NCBI GenBank assembly: GCA_021203665.1
Contig: JAJQAT010000066.1
Coordinates: forward strand, 1 to 18,148
Length of the DNA: 18,148 nucleotides
Source of the DNA: Bacillota bacterium
GTDB lineage: Bacteria > Bacillota > Clostridia > UBA1381
Reading direction: 5' to 3'
In this document: positions 1-6,159 of the stretch, piece by piece
Position numbering within the stretch: position 1 is the stretch's first letter
Layout: each line of letters opens with the position of its first letter
Translations under genes and position numbers: made by a program
Notes under the pieces: generated by a model
Seen by the model: only the letters and a program-made list of their open reading frames with translations
Told to the model about the DNA's origin: nothing
Databases searched by the model: none

Positions 1-3
1 TGA

Positions 4-1110
4 TTATTCTTCCGTTTCCTCCGCGGGCGCGGCTTCGGCATCGTCATCCTCGGATACAATCGCCTCGTGCATTTGTCCCTTTGACAAAAGCTCGCGCACC
101 TGTCTTTCTATCTCGGCGGTAAATTCCTTGTTTTCAACCATGTATTTTCTTACATTGTCGCGTCCCTGACCTATCTTCTCACCGTTATAGCTGAACCACG
201 CGCCGGATTTCTTGATAATGTCGTTTTCAACGGCGTAATCGAGGATATTGCCCTCCTTGGAAATTCCCTCGCCGTACAGAATATCAAATTCGGCTGTCTT
301 AAACGGCGGCGCGACCTTGTTCTTTACAACCTTTACCCTGGTTTTGTTGCCGACAATTTCGGTGCCGTTCTTTATAACATCGGAGCGTCTGACGTCAAGT
401 CTTACAGACGCGAAGAATTTAAGGGCGCGTCCACCGGGGGTTGTTTCCGGATTTCCGTACATTACGCCCACCTTTTCTCTGAGCTGGTTGATGAAAATAA
501 CAACGGTGCCGGTATGTGAAATAGCCGCCGTAAGCTTTCTTAATGCCTGCGACATAAGCCTTGCCAAAAGTCCGACGTGGCTGTCGCCCATTTCGCCCTC
601 TATTTCCGCCTTCGGCACAAGCGCCGCTACGGAGTCGATAACGATTACGTCAAGCGCGCCGCTTCGCACAAGAGCCTCCGCTATGTTCAACGCCTGCTCG
701 CCGGTGTCCGGCTGAGACACGATTAGGTTGTCTATGTCCACTCCGAGGTTTTTCGCGTACACGGGGTCAAGCGCGTGCTCCGCGTCGATAAACGCCGCTT
801 CTCCGCCCATTTTCTGAGCCTCCGCGACAACGTGCAGCGCGACTGTCGTTTTACCCGATGATTCGGGGCCGTAAATCTCAATGACTCTGCCGCGCGGAAG
901 TCCGCCTACGCCCAATGCCATATCGAGATTAAGCGAGCCTGTCGGGATAACCTCGACGTTTTGAACGCTCGCGTTTCCGAGCTTCATAATACTGCCCGCG
1001 CCGTACTCCTTTTCTATAGCGTTAAACACGGATTTTAAAGCCTTTTTCTTTTCCTCGGAATACGTCATCTTCACCGCCTGCGGTTTTGATTTGTCTTTTT
1101 CTTTCGCCAT
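4..1110 (-). CDS. recA: Recombinase RecA
   Basis: RecA is the cytoplasmic DNA-strand-exchange ATPase. It forms filaments on single-stranded DNA, drives homologous recombination and triggers LexA self-cleavage. The 368-residue product is complete. It has a charged N-terminal extension of about 15 residues, Walker A GPESSGKT at residues 81-88, Walker B around LDVIVIDS at 153-160, the loop-1 stretch EGEMGDSHVG near 171-180, and FINQLREKVG followed by the PGGRALKF region near 225-232. The C-terminal tail after about residue 350 is rich in Asp and Glu, as is usual for RecA. It ends in TAA four bases from the window edge. The start is fixed by AAAAAGGAG seven bases upstream of ATG. It is the last gene of the run, 96 bases after cinA, and has its own promoter. 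The family assignment is certain. Confidence 0.99.
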   Translation of the reverse strand: MAKEKDKSKPQAVKMTYSEEKKKALKSVFNAIEKEYGAGSIMKLGNASVQNVEVIPTGSLNLDMALGVGGLPRGRVIEIYGPESSGKTTVALHVVAEAQKMGGEAAFIDAEHALDPVYAKNLGVDIDNLIVSQPDTGEQALNIAEALVRSGALDVIVIDSVAALVPKAEIEGEMGDSHVGLLARLMSQALRKLTAAISHTGTVVIFINQLREKVGVMYGNPETTPGGRALKFFASVRLDVRRSDVIKNGTEIVGNKTRVKVVKNKVAPPFKTAEFDILYGEGISKEGNILDYAVENDIIKKSGAWFSYNGEKIGQGRDNVRKYMVENKEFTAEIERQVRELLSKGQMHEAIVSEDDDAEAAPAEETEE

Positions 1111-1117
1111 CTTTTTT

Positions 1118-1126
1118 CTCCTTTTT
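1118..1126 (-). promoter_or_regulatory. recA ribosome binding site
   Basis: Read on the minus strand this is AAAAAGGAG, seven bases before the recA ATG. It is a strong Shine-Dalgarno match and fixes the start at 1110. Confidence 0.8.
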
Positions 1127-1143
1127 CAAATCTTATTGATTAA

Positions 1144-1172
1144 TTTATATATTATATGTCCGCCTTTTGCAA
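1144..1172 (-). promoter_or_regulatory. Probable sigma-A promoter of recA
   Basis: On the minus strand a -35-like TTGCAA (1167-1172) is followed after exactly 17 bases by TATAAA (1144-1149). A perfect TATAAT also lies at 1151-1156, but only 10 bases from that -35, so the first pairing is preferred. The inferred start of transcription is near 1137, giving a leader of roughly 27 bases that contains the ribosome binding site. This is the only gap in the interior of the run large enough for a promoter. A CGAAC half-site lies upstream, but no full CGAAC-N4-GTTCG operator is visible. Confidence 0.6.
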
Positions 1173-1206
1173 GCATTTTTAATTTCTGCGGCGCGTTCGG
1201 TACGAT

Positions 1207-1695
1207 TTATCGGACTGAAATCCTGCTTTTGATGTGATTAAACACCTCTCGGCACGTTTTTTCGCGTACTCTTTCGCGCGTACCGTCATGGCGCATTTCC
1301 AAAACCTCAACCTCGCCGCCTATATATATTCCCGCGTAAACAAGTCCGACGGGCTTTTCCGCCGTGCCGCCGCCCGGTCCGGCTATACCCGTTATGCCGA
1401 CGGTTACGTCCGCTCCGGTGCGCTTTTGCAGTCCCAGTGCCATTTCATAAGCCGTTTCGCGGCTTACCGCACCGTGCTCTTTCAGCGTGTCCGCTTTGAC
1501 GTCGAGATATTTCATCTTCGCCGAATTGGCATAGGTCACGAAGCTCTCGTTTAAAACGTCCGACGCGCCCGGAACATCCGTTATAAGCGCGGCAAAAAGT
1601 CCGCCGGTGCAGCTTTCCGCCGCGGATATTGTCATTTTCTTAGCGATAAGGAGCCTTACGACATCCTCATTCAAGCCGTTTACATCCGCTTTCAT
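1207..1695 (-). CDS. cinA: CinA C-terminal domain protein (NMN amidohydrolase, PncC type)
   Basis: Members of this family with only the C-terminal CinA domain deamidate nicotinamide mononucleotide to nicotinate mononucleotide, recycling the pyridine nucleotide released by NAD-dependent DNA ligase. The 162-residue product carries the signature AAESCTGG near residues 25-32 and GITGIAGPGGG near 100-110, followed by KPVGLVYAGI. The length matches stand-alone PncC/YgaD proteins (about 160-165 residues), not full CinA (about 410), so the N-terminal molybdopterin-binding-like domain is absent. ATG is preceded by GAGGGG, which overlaps the thiI stop, giving a 12-base gap and likely translational coupling. 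It precedes recA, a neighbourhood known from streptococci and other Bacillota. Enzyme activity is inferred from the family. Confidence 0.93.
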   Translation of the reverse strand: MKADVNGLNEDVVRLLIAKKMTISAAESCTGGLFAALITDVPGASDVLNESFVTYANSAKMKYLDVKADTLKEHGAVSRETAYEMALGLQKRTGADVTVGITGIAGPGGGTAEKPVGLVYAGIYIGGEVEVLEMRHDGTRERVREKTCREVFNHIKSRISVR

Positions 1696-1707
1696 TCAAT
1701 CATCCCC

Positions 1708-2886
1708 TCAGCTCGGATAAACCTCTATTTTTTCAACACCCGCAAGAGCCGCCTCTATAAGCGTTTCGCCGTCAAGCCTGCTCTCGGATTTTTCTATGTT
1801 CTCGCGCCTCGGATTTGTGGTCGGGTGCTTCGGCGTGAATACCGTACAGCAATCCTCATACGGAAGTATGGAGGTCTCATACGTGCCTATCTCGTGCGCG
1901 CGGTCGATTATTTCAATCTTGTCCATACCGATAAGCGGCTGCAATACCGGCATATCCACCGCGGAATTTGTGACATCAAGCGCGGCAAGGGTTTGGCTTG
2001 CCACCTGTCCCACACTCTCGCCGGTGATTAGTGCCAAGGACTTATTCCTGCGCGCTATTCTTTCAGCTATCCGCATCATAAAGCGGCGCATAACGAGCGT
2101 CATATGCTCCTCGGGGCATTTATCGCGGATTTGCAGCTGTATCTCGGTAAACGGCACGATGTACAGATTTATTTTTGAGGTGTACCGCGCCAATATTCCG
2201 GCGAGCTCTATGACCTTTTCCTTTGCCCTGTCGCTTGTGAACGGGAACGAGAAAAAGTTTACCGCGTCTATCTCAACTCCGCGCTTTGAAATCATATGTC
2301 CCGCCACGGGACTGTCTATTCCTCCGGAAAGGAGCAGCGTCGCCTTTGAGCCGGTGCCTATCGGCATACCGCCCTGTCCCTGTATTTTGTTTTCCTCGGC
2401 GTAAACGTAAGCCGCGAAATCTCTTACCTCCACCTTTACCGTGACGTCCGGATTATGCACATCCACGATTATTTCGGGGTACTCGTCGTCAAGGCAGCCG
2501 CCGACCTCCGCGCATATTTGCGGCGAGGTGTACGGGAATTGCTTATCCGAGCGCTTTGCCTCGACCTTGAATTTTGTGCCGCTGCCGAAATCCTTTTTTA
2601 AATATTCCTTTGCCCTTGCCTTTATATCCTCAATATTCTTTTCGCATACGGCGGCTCTTGTTACAGACACTATTCCAAATATTTTAGCCAGTCTGTCCAT
2701 TACAATGTCCGTTTTGCCCTCGTCCTCAACATCCACATAAACCGTCGCCTGCGCGAGCCTTATGCTTGTTTTAGCCACGTTTTTGAGTGAGTTTCTTATA
2801 TTGTTAAGCAAAATATTCTCAAATCTCGGACGGTTTCCGCCCTTTAAAATTATTTCTCCGTATTTTGCAAGAATTATCTCTTTCAT
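1708..2886 (-). CDS. thiI: tRNA 4-thiouridine synthase ThiI (no rhodanese domain)
   Basis: ThiI adenylates uridine 8 of tRNA and replaces its oxygen with sulfur, giving 4-thiouridine. In some bacteria it also supplies sulfur for the thiamine thiazole. The 392-residue protein has an N-terminal ferredoxin-like region (about 1-60), a THUMP RNA-binding domain (about 60-165), and a PP-loop ATP pyrophosphatase domain with SGGIDSP at 187-193. A conserved ending around LPYEDCCTVF (341-350) leads into KHPTTNP. It stops where the E. coli enzyme would continue into its rhodanese domain. This is the Bacillus/Clostridia form, which takes sulfur directly from a dedicated cysteine desulfurase. The desulfurase gene is immediately upstream: its TAA directly abuts this ATG, and the AAGGAG ribosome site lies inside its last codons. 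Confidence 0.97.
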   Translation of the reverse strand: MKEIILAKYGEIILKGGNRPRFENILLNNIRNSLKNVAKTSIRLAQATVYVDVEDEGKTDIVMDRLAKIFGIVSVTRAAVCEKNIEDIKARAKEYLKKDFGSGTKFKVEAKRSDKQFPYTSPQICAEVGGCLDDEYPEIIVDVHNPDVTVKVEVRDFAAYVYAEENKIQGQGGMPIGTGSKATLLLSGGIDSPVAGHMISKRGVEIDAVNFFSFPFTSDRAKEKVIELAGILARYTSKINLYIVPFTEIQLQIRDKCPEEHMTLVMRRFMMRIAERIARRNKSLALITGESVGQVASQTLAALDVTNSAVDMPVLQPLIGMDKIEIIDRAHEIGTYETSILPYEDCCTVFTPKHPTTNPRRENIEKSESRLDGETLIEAALAGVEKIEVYPS

Positions 2887-4026
2887 TTACATATATCTCC
2901 TTACGGAGGCAACCTCCTCCTCTATGATTTCCGCCGCGCGCATGACCTCCTCCTCGGTTGTGGTATAATCGAAGCTTATTCTTATCGCGCCCTCGATTGC
3001 CTTTTTGTCAAGTCCCATTGCCGTCAGGACGTGGCTCGGCTGCGGTCTGTGGCTTGAGCAGGCTGAGCCGGTGGACACGTACACGCCCTTTGCCTCAAGC
3101 GCGTGCAGAAGTATTTCCGCCTTTATGCCCAAAAACGATACGTTAAGCACGCTGCCGGAATTATGCGCGTCGCTGCCGTTTATTATTGTGTCGGGTATTC
3201 TTAAAAGACGCTCTCTCATTTTTGAGCGCAGCGAAATAATCTTGGAATTATCGCTTATTGCCTCGCGCGCGGCTGCCGCGAACGCGAGTATTCCTGCGAC
3301 GTTCTCCGTGCCGGGTCTTAGCTCGCCCTGCTGTTCTCCTCCGAAAAGAATCGGGCGCAGCATACGCGCGTCGGAAACGTAAAGCGCTCCGGTACCCTTA
3401 AAGCCGTGTATTTTATGACTGCTTACAGTCACCATATCCGCGCCTAACCTTTTGGGGTTTACCTCGATTTTTCCGAACGACTGCACGCAGTCCGTGTGAA
3501 AATGCGCGTAAGGAGCTTTCTCCGTTATTATTTCCCTTATCTTTTCCATAGGCTGTATAACGCCCGTTTCGTTGTTCACGTGCATAATGCTAACCAGGGT
3601 GGTTTCCTCGTCAAGGAAATCGTAAAGCATATCAAGGTCGAGAAGACCGTCGCGGTCTGCGTCTATGTATTCAACCGTAAAGCCCTCGCTTTCAAGATGC
3701 CGAAACGCTTCCAAAACGGACGGATGCTCTATTGTGCTTGTAACAAGCTTTTTGCCTATTTTGTGGCGCGCGTTCGCAACGCCGAAAATAGCGGTATTGT
3801 TCGCCTCGGTGCCGCCGGAGGTAAACAAAATATTTTTGCTTTCCACTCCGAGCTTATCGGCTATCGCTTTCCTGCTCTCCTCGACAAGCTTTTCCGCCTC
3901 AAGTCCCAATCCGTGCAGCGACGACGGATTTCCGAAGCACTGCGCCGCCTTAAGCATTGCCTGTACAGCCGCCTCGGACGGGCGCGTTGTTGACGCGTTA
4001 TCAAGATATATCATATTCTCATTCAT
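2887..4026 (-). CDS. Cysteine desulfurase, NifS/IscS family (probable sulfur donor to ThiI)
   Basis: This pyridoxal-phosphate enzyme converts cysteine to alanine and holds the sulfur as a persulfide. In the 379-residue protein the N-terminal YLDNASTT, TEAN at 73-76, the cofactor-stacking His in EHPS near 101, and SSHKIHG with the Schiff-base Lys205 are all visible. The catalytic loop is GSACSSH with Cys323. The enzyme is not followed by iscU/sufU; it sits directly before thiI with no gap. That argues for the NifZ-type role of feeding tRNA thiolation rather than a general iron-sulfur assembly role, though this is inferred from context. It overlaps thiN by the four bases ATGA, so the two are probably translationally coupled. 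Family certain, dedicated partner likely. Confidence 0.95.
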   Translation of the reverse strand: MNENMIYLDNASTTRPSEAAVQAMLKAAQCFGNPSSLHGLGLEAEKLVEESRKAIADKLGVESKNILFTSGGTEANNTAIFGVANARHKIGKKLVTSTIEHPSVLEAFRHLESEGFTVEYIDADRDGLLDLDMLYDFLDEETTLVSIMHVNNETGVIQPMEKIREIITEKAPYAHFHTDCVQSFGKIEVNPKRLGADMVTVSSHKIHGFKGTGALYVSDARMLRPILFGGEQQGELRPGTENVAGILAFAAAAREAISDNSKIISLRSKMRERLLRIPDTIINGSDAHNSGSVLNVSFLGIKAEILLHALEAKGVYVSTGSACSSHRPQPSHVLTAMGLDKKAIEGAIRISFDYTTTEEEVMRAAEIIEEEVASVRRYM

Positions 4027-4631
4027 ACTCTCTCCACCTTTATTACCAATGCTTTTCCTTTTTTTATTTTAATTTCACATTTTTCATCCGTCATAACATT
4101 GCTTACGCCGCGGCTCGCGCCGAAATACAGCGTTTCATCCGCAAGCGGGTATTCAAGTCCGCTTGTCGTCACGCCCTCGGCGTCGCCGTTTATCGGAATG
4201 ATTGACAGCGTTTGTCCCCTTTTGCCCTCAACGGTAAGCGTGTCCCTTGCAAGATAGATTTCGTTGTTGTCGTCTGTCAAAACGCCCTTGGGGCATTTGT
4301 CAAGCAAAAGTATATCCGCCATTGTATGGTCGAGGCGGTCGCCCGTCATCGCGATAAGGACAATATCGTCGTACCCGTGATTAAGCGCGTAATCCACGGC
4401 AAGCTCGCCGTCGGTATAGTCCTTGCGGGTCGGATATTCTATTTTGTTTTGCGCGCCCTCTATGCCGGACGCCGAGTCAAAATCGCCTATAAGCACATCC
4501 GCGTCTATTCCCATGTTTACCGCGTGATTATAGCCGCCGTCCGCGCAGATTATAAAATCCGTACTTTTAATCTTGCTTTTTATATATCCGTAATCCTTTA
4601 TGTCTCCGTTGCCGATTATTACCGCTCTCAT
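4023..4631 (-). CDS. thiN: Thiamine diphosphokinase
   Basis: The enzyme transfers pyrophosphate from ATP to thiamine, giving the cofactor thiamine diphosphate. The 202-residue protein shows the family motifs in order: ADGG at 30-33, GDFDS at 49-53, KDYTD at 70-74, GDRLDH at 97-102 and GASRGVSN at 171-178. The first four motifs form the catalytic domain, while the last lies in the C-terminal thiamine-binding beta domain. It follows rpe by 30 bases, as in Bacillus subtilis. Its TGA overlaps the ATG of the cysteine desulfurase. A GGAG six bases before ATG supports the start. No TPP riboswitch fits in the short gap. Rpe and transketolase share pentose phosphate metabolism, and transketolase needs thiamine diphosphate, which may explain the pairing. 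Confidence 0.96.
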   Translation of the reverse strand: MRAVIIGNGDIKDYGYIKSKIKSTDFIICADGGYNHAVNMGIDADVLIGDFDSASGIEGAQNKIEYPTRKDYTDGELAVDYALNHGYDDIVLIAMTGDRLDHTMADILLLDKCPKGVLTDDNNEIYLARDTLTVEGKRGQTLSIIPINGDAEGVTTSGLEYPLADETLYFGASRGVSNVMTDEKCEIKIKKGKALVIKVERV

Positions 4632-4661
4632 GCCGTTTCTCCGTTCCGCCTGTTTTTCACG

Positions 4662-5291
4662 TTATCTCAACAGTTTTTTTACAGATTCCTCTATATCACC
4701 GCTAAATACCGCCGTGCCCGCCACTATGACGTTCGCGCCGGCGTTTAACGCCGTGTCTATATTATCGGCGGTTATGCCGCCGTCAACCTCAATATCAAAG
4801 CCGCCGCCCATTTTTTCGCGTATGTATCTTATTTTATCGTTTACGCCGTTCATGTAAGTCTGACCGCCGTAGCCGGGCTCGACGCTCATCACAAGCACCA
4901 TATCAACCTTGTCAAGATATTCCTCTATCTCCGATACGGGCGTGGCGGGTTTTATTGAAATGCCGGCGCGTTTGCCGCGGCTTTTGATAAGCTCTATACA
5001 GCGCGACGGATTTTCCGCCGCCTCTATATGAAACGTGATTCCGTCCGCGCCGGAGTCTATAAACGCGTCTATGTATCTTTCCGGCTCCGTTATCATCAGA
5101 TGCACGTCAAAAAACATATCCGTATATTTTCGTATCGATTTTATCACGGGCATAGCGAACGACATGTTCGGTACAAAATGCCCGTCCATCACATCTATAT
5201 GCAGCCACTCGGCTCCGGAGCTTTCCGCTTTTTTTATCTGCTCGGCAAGTATTCCGAAGTCCGCCGCCAAAATAGACGGTGCAAGTATCAT
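4662..5291 (-). CDS. rpe: Ribulose-phosphate 3-epimerase
   Basis: The enzyme interconverts ribulose 5-phosphate and xylulose 5-phosphate in the pentose phosphate pathway as a metal-dependent TIM barrel. The 209-residue sequence begins MILAPSILAADFG as is typical. Metal and catalytic residues are visible: His31 and Asp33 in HIDVMDG, His64 in DVHLMI, and Asp170 in EVDGGI. The phosphate-binding turn is EPGYGGQ at 138-144. Length is normal. It overlaps the end of rsgA by the four bases ATGA, so it is probably translationally coupled to that gene, and it precedes thiN. Confidence 0.98.
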   Translation of the reverse strand: MILAPSILAADFGILAEQIKKAESSGAEWLHIDVMDGHFVPNMSFAMPVIKSIRKYTDMFFDVHLMITEPERYIDAFIDSGADGITFHIEAAENPSRCIELIKSRGKRAGISIKPATPVSEIEEYLDKVDMVLVMSVEPGYGGQTYMNGVNDKIRYIREKMGGGFDIEVDGGITADNIDTALNAGANVIVAGTAVFSGDIEESVKKLLR

Positions 5292-6151
5292 TTCTTATCC
5301 CATTCCTTTACTGCTTTAAGTTTAGTGTATATCTGCTTGTAGCTTTCATAGCGCGAGGGCGCCATTTCGCCGTTTTGAAGCTTTTCCTTTACAAAGCAAT
5401 CCGGCTCGTTTATATGAGAGCAGCCTCTGAAACGGCATTTATTCTCTGAATCCGCCATTTCCGGAAAATACCTCCACAAATCCTCCGCCTTTATTCCCTC
5501 TACCTCAAGGGAGCTGAATCCCGGAGTGTCAAGCACGAATCCTCCGTCCGAAAGCTCAAACAGCTCGACGTGGCGGGTGGTATGCTTTCCGCGGCGGAGC
5601 TTTTCGGAAACACTGCCTGTTTCAAGGCTGTCCTTCGTTATAATGCTGAGCAGGCTGGATTTGCCCACACCCGAAAGTCCGGCGAACGCGGTGGTTTTGT
5701 CCTTTAGGTAGGCGGTAAGCTCTTCCGTTCCCGTTTCTGTTTCCGCGCTTACCTCGAACACGCTGTAGCCCGCCTTTGAATATATTTCCGCTATATCCTC
5801 ACGCGGCTTTATATCCGTTTTGTTTATACATATCGCGGGTCTTATATTGCTTATTTCCGCGTTTACAAGCATTTTGTCTATAACAAACAAATTCGGCTCC
5901 GGAGCGGCGGCGGCAGCCACAAGCATCATCGTGTCCACATTTGCCACAGGGGGCCTTATCAAGAACGATGCGCGCGGCAATATTTTCGTGATACTGCCCT
6001 TATCTCCGTTTATTTCTATTTCCGCCTTGTCGCCTATCATCGGCGTTATTTTTTGATTGCGGAATATTCCTCTCGCCTTGCATTCGTATACGGTACCGGA
6101 GGCCTTTACATAGTAAAAGCCTCCGATTCCCTTTATTATGGTTCCAAGCAT
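5288..6151 (-). CDS. rsgA: Ribosome small-subunit GTPase RsgA
   Basis: RsgA is a circularly permuted GTPase that checks late maturation of the 30S ribosomal subunit. The 287-residue protein has an N-terminal OB-fold (about 1-65), then G motifs in permuted order: NKTD at 110-113 (G4), GLSGVGKSS at 158-166 (G1), the GKHTTRH switch at 188-194, and DTPGFSS at 208-214 (G3). A C-terminal zinc site is formed by Cys239, Cys244, His246 and Cys252. In Bacillus this protein is a substrate of PrkC. Here it lies eight bases after prkC, which fits a regulatory link but does not prove it. The ribosome site is weak (AGAGG overlapping the prkC stop), so translation may depend on coupling to prkC. Confidence 0.98.
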   Translation of the reverse strand: MLGTIIKGIGGFYYVKASGTVYECKARGIFRNQKITPMIGDKAEIEINGDKGSITKILPRASFLIRPPVANVDTMMLVAAAAAPEPNLFVIDKMLVNAEISNIRPAICINKTDIKPREDIAEIYSKAGYSVFEVSAETETGTEELTAYLKDKTTAFAGLSGVGKSSLLSIITKDSLETGSVSEKLRRGKHTTRHVELFELSDGGFVLDTPGFSSLEVEGIKAEDLWRYFPEMADSENKCRFRGCSHINEPDCFVKEKLQNGEMAPSRYESYKQIYTKLKAVKEWDKK

Positions 6152-6159
6152 ATTAACCT

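Noticed and set aside
1195..1199. A gttcg half-site upstream of recA as a possible LexA operator
   Set aside because: The partner half is absent at the required spacing and the site is upstream of the -35, so it is not called as an operator.
1796..2404. A 202-codon plus-strand open frame
   Set aside because: Antisense to thiI over its PP-loop domain, with no recognisable motif.
4632..4661. A possible TPP riboswitch before thiN
   Set aside because: The gap is only 30 bases and holds just a ribosome binding site; far too short for the aptamer.
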